Source of the DNA: Nocardiopsis listeri NBRC 13360
GTDB taxonomy: Bacteria; Actinomycetota; Actinomycetes; Streptosporangiales; Streptosporangiaceae
DNA length: 64,000 nucleotides
Direction of reading: 5' to 3'
Assembly: GCF_001570765.1 (NCBI RefSeq)
Contig: NZ_BCSH01000006.1
Coordinates: 1-64,000 of the forward strand
Part shown: piece after piece, positions 1 through 7,369 of the stretch
Position numbering within the stretch: the first letter of the stretch is position 1
Layout: the number at the start of each line of letters is the position of its first letter
The notes under the pieces: generated by a model
Seen by the model: the letters and a program-made list of their open reading frames with translations, nothing else
Database searches by the model: none
Told to the model about the DNA's origin: nothing
Program-made: the position numbers and the translations under genes

Positions 1-204
1 CCGGTAGGTCGGGCGGCCGTCGTGGGCACTAGTGCCGGCGGTGCCGGTAACGCCCAGAGGTGCTACTTCAAGGTGTGGACACGCCGATATCCCCACCCCG
101 CCCGACAACCCCCAAGAACCAGAGCCCCCACCCGCCCCGGCCACCTCCACCCCCTGGAATCACTCATCTAGGGGATCAGGGATTCTCGGTCCGTCCTCGC
201 ATGG
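1..204. other. Left edge, no gene seen
   Basis: No reading frame here has a ribosome-binding site or recognisable protein. The open frames that cross it are proline- and serine-rich translations of the reverse of the gene to the right. Confidence 0.6.
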
Positions 205-242
205 ACGTGGCGGAGACCCGATCGTTCGGGGCCCCGCCACGT
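205..242 (-). terminator. Terminator after the CHRD gene
   Basis: A 9-bp perfect outer stem (205-213 with 234-242) encloses a CCCG/CGGG inner stem (217-220 with 227-230). It lies about 40 bases beyond the stop codon of the leftward CHRD gene. No T-run follows, as is common for actinobacterial hairpin terminators. Confidence 0.5.
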
Positions 243-283
243 CGCCTCGCGGCCGAAGGTTCGGCCGTCATGGTGTGGATCGG

Positions 284-1237
284 TCACTCGGTGCTTCCGC
301 CACCGTCTTCGGTTCCGGTGCCGCCACCGGAACCTTCACCACCTTCGGTTCCGGTGCCGGTGCCGTCGCCTTCGGTGCCGGTATCACCGCCGGAACCCTC
401 TTCACCACCGCTACCGCCCTCGGAGCCGGTGTCACTCTCGGAGCCGCTACCGTCACCGGACCCGCTTCCCTCCTCGGACCCGCTGCCCTCTTCACCGCCG
501 GCCCCCTCGCCACCGGAGCCCTCACCACCGGAGCCCTCGCTGCCGCCGGAGCCTTCCTCGGAACCACTCTCCTCGGCCGGGAGCTGTCCGCGGACCGCCC
601 CGTCCGGGTAGTCGGCGGTGTGCGTGTCGACGTAGAAGTTCTCGGGGTTCTCCTCGATCTGGGCGACCGTGAAGCCCTCACCGGTGTCCGTGCCCTCTTC
701 CGCGTCCTCCTCACCGGTGGTGAAGGGTCCCTGCACGCAACCAGAGCCGACCGAGGTGCCCTCGCCCTGGTCCTCCGGGTCGGGGAAGACCACACGCGGC
801 GGACCGAACTCGCCTTCGGCCGCCTCGTGAAGATGGGTCGCGGTATCGGCCGAGCTCTCGAAGGGTTCGGTGACGCCGGAGAGCTCGATGTCGTAGCAGA
901 TGATCTCCTCATCGCTGTTGAGCCGCAGTCCGTAGGTCCCAGTCGCGCCCTCCTCGCCGTCGACCGACTGGTTCTCGGCGTCGACGACCATGTCCGGGGT
1001 CGCGTCGACCGTGAACTCGCTGGTGAACGTCTCGGGCTCTTGGACCTCCTGCCCGCCGTCCCCTTCGGAGCCCTCGGTCTCCTCCGTTCCTCCCGTTCCC
1101 TCGGTCTCCTCGGCCTGCTCCGTCGGCTCCATCCCCTCGGTCTGCTCCGCGTGCGCGACCGTCGACTGCGTCGCGGCCAGTAGACCCGCGGCGGCCGCGG
1201 CCATCGTCACGGTCATCCGCCCCACCGTCATCCTCAT
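284..1237 (-). CDS. Secreted CHRD-domain protein with acidic low-complexity tail
   Basis: This 317-residue protein has a signal peptide: charged N-terminus, an alanine-rich core, and a probable cleavage site after AHA near residue 30. An acidic linker rich in Glu, Gly and Thr follows. A CHRD domain covers about residues 70-225 and shows THLHEA near its middle and a GAVRGQL ending, both typical of the family. The last 90 or so residues are almost only Gly, Ser, Glu and Thr, so the tail is probably disordered and strongly negative. CHRD domains were named from chordin; bacterial forms are secreted and of unknown role. The ATG at 1237 follows a GGGGAAG site. There is no sortase signal or lipobox, so free secretion is the likely fate. 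Confidence 0.8.
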   Translation of the reverse strand: MRMTVGRMTVTMAAAAAGLLAATQSTVAHAEQTEGMEPTEQAEETEGTGGTEETEGSEGDGGQEVQEPETFTSEFTVDATPDMVVDAENQSVDGEEGATGTYGLRLNSDEEIICYDIELSGVTEPFESSADTATHLHEAAEGEFGPPRVVFPDPEDQGEGTSVGSGCVQGPFTTGEEDAEEGTDTGEGFTVAQIEENPENFYVDTHTADYPDGAVRGQLPAEESGSEEGSGGSEGSGGEGSGGEGAGGEEGSGSEEGSGSGDGSGSESDTGSEGGSGGEEGSGGDTGTEGDGTGTGTEGGEGSGGGTGTEDGGGSTE

Positions 1238-1490
1238 ATCCGCTTCCCCTCATTCGGTGAAATGTGCGCGGACCCTCCTTTATGCAACGGGAATCGCTCC
1301 GACACTCACTCTGAGCCATCAACTCTCGGCAAAAACACCACATCTCCGCATCGCGGAACTGATGTTCGGCTCGCTTCGTACCCTCGGACCTCGGGAACGT
1401 GTTCCCCCGGAACCCCGTGCCTTGGGCGGTCATCGGAACGTGGTGGAACGCGGTCCGATATCGCCGGACCTGAGCGAGGAGAGGGACATC

Positions 1491-2735
1491 TTGACGGCAG
1501 ATCTCGACCAGGCGTGGCGGGCCTTGGAGTCCGGTGACGTGGGCTCCGCGGTGAACTCACTACGTGGAGGGGCGGACGACCTCCGCCCGGCGGACGTCGG
1601 GCGCTTCGTGGGCGCGGTCGGACGCGCGGCGAACCTTCCCGACCTCAGCACGGCGGCGGAGGCGTTGGTGGAACGACCGGACGCCCCGCAGGCCTGCCAC
1701 GACTTCGGTTACGCGTGTCTGGAGGCGGGCCTGCCGCACCTGGCGATCCCCGCGCTGCGAACGGGCCGGGCGAACGCGCCGGAGGCCGCCCCGATCCTGT
1801 GGGAACTCACCTCGGCGCTGGAGGACCTGGAGCGCCACGAGGACGCCGTACACGCGCTACGGACCTGGGACGGACCACTTCCGGACTGGCCCGGCGGATA
1901 CCTCCTGGCGTACAACACGCTGTGCTCCGGCGACATCGACGTCGCACGCGAGCTCCTCGACCATCTCTCCACCCCCGAGGACGAGTCCTGGGATCTGGCC
2001 CACCACCGGATCACCCTCATGGTGGAAAGGGCCGAGGTGGCCCGGGAGACCGGTCCCATGGACCATCGTGATCTGCGTGGATGGCATTTCGCGCTGACGG
2101 GCGCCGTCCTGGGCCGGATTTCTCCACATGGTTTCGACGAGGGGATGGCCGGACGATTCGCCTACCTCGGCGACGGCTACGAGAGCTGTCGCACCGGGAT
2201 CGCCGACCTCGTCGCGGTACTCGCCGCCGGCGGTCACGCTCCCGACGCGGTGATGCCCTTGCCGGACCGCTCCAGCCTCATCCTGGGGCTCGCCACCGCG
2301 CGACTGCTCGACCTGCCCGTTGTCCCGGTCGAGCCGGAACGCTCGGACGCCTTGGTCGTGGCCTACGACCTCACCGACACCGACATGGAACTTCGTCGGT
2401 CCCTCGTTCCTCGTTCGCCCGGTCAGGTCCTGTTCGAGCACGCTTCCTGCTGGTCCGATCCACCCGGTGTCGCCGCCGACGTGGTCTCGGTGCTGCACCA
2501 GACCGTGAACCCTCCCTGGGGCGGAAGCCTCCGCGTCGTGGACGGCGATCTCGTCCGGGACCCGGTCGACGAGCGTCCCGATGAGGAGATCGCCGAGGAG
2601 ATCGTCGCGGTCGAACCGCGGGAGGGCGACCCCGAGGTGGTGCCCTTCACCGAGGCGGTGGCACGGAGGTGGGCGGACGGACCGAGGCTGCCCTCGATGA
2701 CCTCCGGACCGGTGCGCAGCTCCAAGTTCGTCTGA
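1491..2735 (+). CDS. TPR-like helical repeat protein of unknown function
   Basis: A 414-residue protein read from a TTG at 1491 that follows an AGGAGAGG ribosome-binding site; the frame is open further upstream, but those residues overlap the CHRD promoter region and look non-coding. The first 200 residues form alanine- and leucine-rich helical pairs (for example the stretches around YACLEAGLPHLA and LTSALEDLERHEDA) that resemble tetratricopeptide repeats, suggesting protein binding. The C-terminal half has alternating hydrophobic strands and no motif I recognise. No signal peptide or membrane segment is present, so it should be cytoplasmic. A strong hairpin ends the unit directly after the stop codon, so it is probably monocistronic. 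Function unknown. Confidence 0.65.
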   Translation: MTADLDQAWRALESGDVGSAVNSLRGGADDLRPADVGRFVGAVGRAANLPDLSTAAEALVERPDAPQACHDFGYACLEAGLPHLAIPALRTGRANAPEAAPILWELTSALEDLERHEDAVHALRTWDGPLPDWPGGYLLAYNTLCSGDIDVARELLDHLSTPEDESWDLAHHRITLMVERAEVARETGPMDHRDLRGWHFALTGAVLGRISPHGFDEGMAGRFAYLGDGYESCRTGIADLVAVLAAGGHAPDAVMPLPDRSSLILGLATARLLDLPVVPVEPERSDALVVAYDLTDTDMELRRSLVPRSPGQVLFEHASCWSDPPGVAADVVSVLHQTVNPPWGGSLRVVDGDLVRDPVDERPDEEIAEEIVAVEPREGDPEVVPFTEAVARRWADGPRLPSMTSGPVRSSKFV

Positions 2736-2738
2736 GTT

Positions 2739-2772
2739 CCCGCCCCGACCCGGTGTCCCGGGTCTGGGCGGG
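2739..2772 (+). terminator. Terminator after the TPR-like gene
   Basis: A 15-position stem with one internal C/T mismatch (2739-2753 with 2758-2772) and a 4-base loop begins four bases after the stop codon. Confidence 0.75.
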
Positions 2773-2792
2773 CCGGTCGGTGGGTCGGGCCG

Positions 2793-2816
2793 GCGAATGG
2801 GCGAATGGACGAATGG
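2793..2816 (+). repeat. Three tandem 8-bp units
   Basis: GCGAATGG, GCGAATGG and ACGAATGG follow one another directly in the gap before the L,D-transpeptidase gene. This is a short simple repeat with no known role. Confidence 0.6.
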
Positions 2817-2938
2817 TCGTGGTACCGGGTTGAAGCGCCTTGGGTGACCGTCGATCGACCGTCCCCACGGGCCATGCGTCTCGATTCGCCGGGCTTGGAA
2901 CGCCACGACCTGCGACGTCGATTCGGGGTCGATTCGAG

Positions 2939-2985
2939 TTGTCCACAGGTTCCGGGGCGAAGACACGGGAAACCCGAATCTGTGG
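2939..2985 (+). promoter_or_regulatory. Leader hairpin with a DnaA-box match before the L,D-transpeptidase
   Basis: The arm at 2943-2956 is nearly complementary to 2973-2985 (CCACAG pairing with CTGTGG at the base), and the hairpin ends five bases before the first candidate ATG. The left arm begins inside TTGTCCACA (2939-2947), which equals the actinobacterial DnaA-box consensus. The hairpin may control translation of the next gene, or may be a promoter-region operator. Confidence 0.4.
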
Positions 2986-2989
2986 GTAA

Positions 2990-3763
2990 ATGGAACGTAT
3001 GGTCTCCCCTCGATCACTCTTCGCCAGGAACCCCGTCCGAACGACCCTCCTCCTCGGCCCGGCCTGTGCCCTGGCCTTGGGCACCTCCCTGATCGCCTCC
3101 CCGGCGCACGCCGTACCGGCCCCGGCCCCCACCTCCGCGCCGGCCCCGTCCGCCACCGCGATCACCTCGGAATTGCGGCCCGGTGACTCCGGTGAGCAGG
3201 TGCGCGCCCTCCAGGAACGGCTGAACGAACTCGGCTACTGGATCGACGGTTCGGACGGCGAGTTCGGCATGCACACCGAACACGCGGTCCTGGCCCTGCA
3301 AAAGGCCGCCGGCATCGACCGGGACGGCATCGTCGGCCCGGCCACCCGCGGTGCCCTCGACGAGGGCACCGTCCCCTCCGCCTCCTCCGATTCCGGCTCG
3401 GTGGTGGAGATCGACCTGGAACGGCAGTTGCTTCTGGTCGTCACCGACGGCGAGGTCCAGCGCGTCATCCACACCTCCACCGGTTCAGGTCAGCCCTACG
3501 AGGGCTCCGACGGCGACGAGCGGATCGCCGTCACCCCGGAGGGCTCCTACCCGGTCTTCCGTGAGGTCGACTCCTGGGACCCAGGACCCTACGGAGCGCT
3601 CTACCGACCCAAGTACTTCAACGGCGGCATCGCCGTGCACGGCTACCCGAGCGTCCCCGCGCAGCCGGCCTCCAGAGGTTGCGCCCGGGTCAGCCTGGCC
3701 GCCATGGACTGGTTGTGGGAGCAGGGACACCTGGACATCCACGCCACCGTCCTGGTGCGCTGA
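2990..3763 (+). CDS. L,D-transpeptidase with peptidoglycan-binding domain
   Basis: This 257-residue exported enzyme should cross-link peptidoglycan 3-3 or attach proteins to it, outside the membrane. The N-terminal hydrophobic stretch ends in AHA near residue 42. A proline/alanine linker is followed by a PG_binding_1 domain (about residues 65-120, LRPGDSGEQVRALQERL) and a YkuD domain (about 130-257). The catalytic signature is complete: His217 in AVHGYP and Cys231 in SRGCARVS, with the usual 13 residues between. The ATG at 2990 has no clear ribosome-binding site; an ATG at 3002 preceded by TGGAACG is an equally good start and would shorten the cytoplasmic tail by four residues. It stands alone between a terminator and a phosphatase gene. 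Confidence 0.9.
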   Translation: MERMVSPRSLFARNPVRTTLLLGPACALALGTSLIASPAHAVPAPAPTSAPAPSATAITSELRPGDSGEQVRALQERLNELGYWIDGSDGEFGMHTEHAVLALQKAAGIDRDGIVGPATRGALDEGTVPSASSDSGSVVEIDLERQLLLVVTDGEVQRVIHTSTGSGQPYEGSDGDERIAVTPEGSYPVFREVDSWDPGPYGALYRPKYFNGGIAVHGYPSVPAQPASRGCARVSLAAMDWLWEQGHLDIHATVLVR

Positions 3764-3850
3764 ACCGATCGTCCACGCGGGGTCGGCCGGTGTGATCCGG
3801 ACGACCCCGCCGGCACGGATGCGGGCTCTTGTCCCGGGTAGGACCGTTCC

Positions 3851-4597
3851 GTGCCCTTCCTCCTCGCCACCGAAGCCGGTGCCCCCGACCATCCCAACGA
3901 GGACTTCGCCGCGGTCACCACCACGTCCGCTGTGCTGCTCGATGGTGTCAGCGCCCCTCAGGATGAGGACAACGGTTGTTCGCACGGGGTCGCCTGGTAC
4001 ACGCGCAGGCTCGGGGCCCTGCTGTTGGCGGGGGTGGACTCCGGCCTCCCGATGCGCGAGGCGCTGGCGGAGGCGATCACGGCCGTGTCCGCCGCGCACG
4101 CGGGGACCTGCGACCTCACCGTTCAGGAGTCACCTTCGGCGACGGTGGTCGCGGTCCGTGTGCACGACGACGCCCTGGAGTACCTGGTGTTGTCCGATTC
4201 CGTGCTGCTGTCCCAGGACGACGGCCGAACCCGGGTGGTGGCCGACACGCGTCTCGACGACCTGCGCCCACGTGTGGGCCCGGGTACCGCGATCAGGGCC
4301 TGGCGCAACGTTCCGAACGGGTTCTGGACGGCGGGTGCCGATCCACGGGCCGCCGAAGAGGCGCTGACCGGCACGCTGCCCCGGGCGCCGTTCCTGGCGA
4401 TGACCGACGGGGCGAGCCGGTCGGTGGAGGTCTTCGAGGACCTCTCCTGGTCCGAGATCTTCGCGTTGGCCCGGGAGCAGGGCCCCGATGCCCTGCTGAA
4501 GCGGGTGCGCGCCCTGGAAGGGGCCGACCCGTCGGGCCTCCGGTTCCCGCGTGGCAAGGTCCGGGACGACGCGACCGCCCTCTGGTGGAGCCCCTGA
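3851..4597 (+). CDS. PP2C-family protein phosphatase-like protein
   Basis: A 248-residue cytoplasmic protein with the metal-dependent PP2C (PPM) fold. The metal-binding landmarks are present in order: an acidic NEDF motif near residue 17, VLLDGVSAP near residue 29, a central SDSVLLSQDD segment, AMTDGASR near residue 182 and a late DDATALW aspartate pair. The family removes phosphate from Ser or Thr; in actinobacteria such single-domain members often oppose Hanks-type kinases, but no kinase lies nearby. The start is GTG at 3851, with only a weak AGGACC upstream. It is probably independent of the L,D-transpeptidase gene 88 bases upstream, although no terminator separates them. Confidence 0.75.
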   Translation: MPFLLATEAGAPDHPNEDFAAVTTTSAVLLDGVSAPQDEDNGCSHGVAWYTRRLGALLLAGVDSGLPMREALAEAITAVSAAHAGTCDLTVQESPSATVVAVRVHDDALEYLVLSDSVLLSQDDGRTRVVADTRLDDLRPRVGPGTAIRAWRNVPNGFWTAGADPRAAEEALTGTLPRAPFLAMTDGASRSVEVFEDLSWSEIFALAREQGPDALLKRVRALEGADPSGLRFPRGKVRDDATALWWSP

Positions 4598-5063
4598 CCT
4601 GGGACCGTTCGTGGTGGGAGCACCGACCATGGAAGCCCTAGTTTCGGCCTGGCCTGATATCCAGTTTCGGACATTCAATTCTATCCACGAGAAAGATCGT
4701 TTCCTCGACACGCCAGAGTGAACAGGGAAAAGAAAGTTACCGACATTACAGACGTTTTTGTCGATACACCAGATCACCTTTGCTCTGGTTCCCTGGAAAA
4801 GTCCTCAACGGGACGTCACGTACCGAAGCCCCCCTGCCCGAGAGAGACGTACGCCTCCCGTGAACCTGGGCGGCAAGCGCTTTCGCGCGTCCTCTTCATC
4901 CGGTACATTTCCCTGTAACCGATCGGTCGGTGTTCCCGCCACAACATCCCAATCCGACGGTCGACGTTCACGAAACACCCTTGTCCGCGCTCGTGTCGTA
5001 CGAGCGCGGGAGCACCCTTTCCATGCCCTTGGCCGTCATCACGACAGCCGAAAAGGAGACCGA
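4598..5063. other. Intergenic region with an AT-richer block and a strong hairpin
   Basis: No gene seen. Positions 4640-4790 are clearly less GC-rich than the surroundings and probably hold promoter sequence for the next gene. A perfect 10-bp stem with a 5-base loop lies at 4985-5009, about 55 bases before the next start codon; it has no T-run and would lie in the 5' leader of that transcript. Confidence 0.55.
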
Positions 5064-5513
5064 GTGAGTGTCCCAGACCTCCTCGAACCGACAGGCCCGA
5101 ACCGTTCGCTGTACAGGTCCGGTCGGGTGGCCCGCGTCCGGGTCGACCTCATGAGCACGCCCACGACCGACGCCCACTCCGAATCGGAGCAGCGCCCCAA
5201 CCCCAGGGACGCCCGCGACCCTGCGGAGTTCCTGCTGACCATGCGCCGCTACCTCGCCTGGGCCGGTGACTGGTCCTACCTGGAACTGGAGTACAAGTGC
5301 GGCGGTGTGGTCAGCGCCGAAAAGTTCCGCCGGGCCCTTGAGGGCACCGAGCTCCCCGGCTACGTGTTCCTGATGGCCTTCGTGACCGCCTGCGTCGGCA
5401 CCGACGAGGGCGAACGTCTGCGGTGGGCCACCGCCTGGCACCGACTGCGCCGCGCGGCCCGTGCCGCCGAGGACGCCCGGTTGCGCGCGGCCTCGGAGCA
5501 GGACCAGAGCTGA
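5064..5513 (+). CDS. Small XRE-like helix-turn-helix protein
   Basis: A 149-residue protein starting at GTG 5064 behind an AAAAGGAGACCGA ribosome-binding site, a better start than the internal ATG at 5151. The segment from about residue 52 to 125 (DPAEFLLTMRRYLAWAGD, then a helix ending ELPGYVFLMAFVTACVG) follows the layout of the divergent XRE-type DNA-binding domain common in Streptomyces and relatives, in which a short recognition region is followed by a pair of helices. The first 50 residues are polar and probably disordered. No effector domain is present. A role in regulation is inferred from fold resemblance only, and the target is unknown. A strong terminator follows at once. Confidence 0.6.
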   Translation: MSVPDLLEPTGPNRSLYRSGRVARVRVDLMSTPTTDAHSESEQRPNPRDARDPAEFLLTMRRYLAWAGDWSYLELEYKCGGVVSAEKFRRALEGTELPGYVFLMAFVTACVGTDEGERLRWATAWHRLRRAARAAEDARLRAASEQDQS

Positions 5514-5517
5514 CCAC

Positions 5518-5553
5518 TCGCCTGGGACCGTGACGGGCACCGGTCCCAGGCGA
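5518..5553 (+). terminator. Terminator after the XRE-like gene
   Basis: A perfect 13-bp stem (5518-5530 with 5541-5553) with a 10-base loop starts four bases after the stop codon. Confidence 0.8.
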
Positions 5554-5993
5554 CGTCCCTCGGAGAGCCGACGTCTCCTCGGAGAGCGCGGTGGGTCCCG
5601 CGCCGAATCGTTCGGGTGGCACATTCCCGAGCCGGCGACCGGTCGACCCCGCGCGGCCTCACCCCTTCCATCCTCGGAGTCCTGAGCACAACGCCCGCTT
5701 CGATCGGCTCCGACACGCGATGAAGGGCGTCCCCGCGACCCGACGAGCAGGTGGGTGAGCGCGCTCACGGATACGGGAAACCCGCAGTGGCAGGGTTTGT
5801 GGGCCTGTGGTTCGGATCACCCGGAATCCTTGGTCAAGTCGGGATCACCATCCCTTGGACATCCGTTGCACGCGGAAGTGTCCCCACGTCGGGCACATCC
5901 CAGGTGCCCCACCCGAAGGTGGCTCACGGCGCCGACCCAACACACGACCCCCGGGTCGCCCTGTACCTTCTTCCACCCTGTTCTGGAGGGCTC
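5554..5993. other. Intergenic region before the MFS gene
   Basis: No gene supported. The beginning holds two adjacent near-identical 18-19 base units (from 5552 and 5570, both reading GACGTC then CTCGGAGAGC). The rest probably contains the promoter of the exporter gene. A frame open through this region lacks any start with a ribosome-binding site until 5994. Confidence 0.5.
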
Positions 5994-7268
5994 GTGAGCC
6001 TGACCACTGTGCGCCCGAACGCGGGCCCCAACGTACGCACCAACGTGCGCTCGGACACCGCCGTCGCGACTCCGACGCGGCCCACGACGCTGCTCGTACT
6101 CGTCCTGGCCGCGCTGTCCGCGATCGGGCCGCTCGCCACCGACCTGTACCTGCCGGCACTCCCGCAGATCGCCGCCGACCTGGGGTCGAGCGAATCCCGG
6201 GTGAAGCTCACCCTGACCGCCGTCATGGCCGGCCTGGCCCTGGGTCAGCTGGTCGCGGGTCCTCTCAGCGACCGTTGGGGGCGCCGTATGCCCCTCCTGG
6301 TCGGCACCGGTGTGTTCACCGCGGTGACCTTCGCGATCATGTTCGTGACGTCGACCGAGACGTTCATGGTGCTGCGGTTCGTGCAGGGGCTGGCCGCGGC
6401 GGCCGGCCTGGTGGTGTCCCGCGCGGTCGTGCGAGACGTGTTCCACGGCGACACCGCCGCCACCTTCTTCTCCCGGTTGATGCTGGTCACCGGGCTGGCG
6501 CCCATGCTCGGTCCGCTGCTCGGAGGGCAGCTCCTGTACCTGGGCCCTTGGCAGCTGATCTTCGGGACGCTGGGCCTGGCCGGCGCTCTCACGTTCGCGC
6601 TGGTGTACTTCTCCCTCCCGGAGAGCCTTCCCGAGGAGCGTCGCACCAGGCAGGACCCGCGTGTGCTCGCCCGGACCTTCGTTCGACTGCTGAGCGACCC
6701 CGGTTTCATCGCACCCACCGCCGTCCTGGCGTTGAGCTTCGGGATGAGCTTCACCTACATCTCGGCGTTCTCCTTCGTTTCACAGAACCAGTTCGACGCG
6801 ACCGCCCAGCAGTTCAGTCTGGTCTTCGGGGTGACCACTCTCGGGATGATCCTCGGCAACCAGGTGAACGTGGCGCTGATCCGACGGATGGAGCTGCGCC
6901 GTCGGCTGGGCGTGGGGCTCCTGGGCGCCATCGCCTCGGTGCTGGTCATGGGTCTCCTGGCGGTCTCCGGGCACGCCGACCTGCTGAACGTCACCGCCGC
7001 GCTGTTCGTGATGATGCTCTTCACCGGGCTGATCTCGCCCAACGCCACGGCGATGGCACTCTCCGGGCAGCCCTCGGAGATCGCCGGAACGAGCTCGGCG
7101 CTGCTGGGCACGCTCCAGTTCGCGGTGGGCTCCGGCCTCGCGGCCACCGCCGGCCTGACCGGCGCCGCCACCCTGGGCAGCATGACCACGGTGATGCTGC
7201 TGACCGCGGTGGGCGCGCTGGCGGTGTTCCTGTACGCCGCCCGCCGCACCCCCGCCCCGGCCGTCTGA
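5994..7268 (+). CDS. Bcr/CflA-family MFS drug exporter
   Basis: A 424-residue integral membrane protein with about 12 hydrophobic segments. The start is GTG at 5994, six bases after a GGAGGG site. The first transmembrane segment ends with PLATDLYLPALPQIA, a hallmark of the Bcr/CflA branch of DHA1 drug:proton antiporters. The cytoplasmic loop between segments 2 and 3 has the MFS motif GPLSDRWGRR. The second half shows the usual looser repeat (GLISPNATAMAL near residue 345). Members export chloramphenicol, bicyclomycin, cysteine or sulfonamides; the substrate cannot be told from sequence. A perfect hairpin terminator follows. No regulator gene adjoins it. Confidence 0.88.
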   Translation: MSLTTVRPNAGPNVRTNVRSDTAVATPTRPTTLLVLVLAALSAIGPLATDLYLPALPQIAADLGSSESRVKLTLTAVMAGLALGQLVAGPLSDRWGRRMPLLVGTGVFTAVTFAIMFVTSTETFMVLRFVQGLAAAAGLVVSRAVVRDVFHGDTAATFFSRLMLVTGLAPMLGPLLGGQLLYLGPWQLIFGTLGLAGALTFALVYFSLPESLPEERRTRQDPRVLARTFVRLLSDPGFIAPTAVLALSFGMSFTYISAFSFVSQNQFDATAQQFSLVFGVTTLGMILGNQVNVALIRRMELRRRLGVGLLGAIASVLVMGLLAVSGHADLLNVTAALFVMMLFTGLISPNATAMALSGQPSEIAGTSSALLGTLQFAVGSGLAATAGLTGAATLGSMTTVMLLTAVGALAVFLYAARRTPAPAV

Positions 7269-7282
7269 ACGAACCCGACTCC

Positions 7283-7314
7283 GAGGGCCCCGACGTCGAC
7301 GCGTCGGGGCCCTC
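7283..7314 (+). terminator. Terminator after the MFS gene
   Basis: A perfect 12-bp stem (7283-7294 with 7303-7314) and an 8-base loop, 15 bases after the stop codon. Confidence 0.85.
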
Positions 7315-7369
7315 TGCGCGTCCGGCCCCGGACCGGTGGGTTCGGAACCCTCCCACCTACCCTGGGAGG

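Noticed and set aside
60-611. Long Pro/Ser-rich open frame at the left edge
   Set aside because: It is the reverse reading of the acidic Gly/Ser/Glu tail of the CHRD protein; it has no ribosome-binding site and no protein-like composition.
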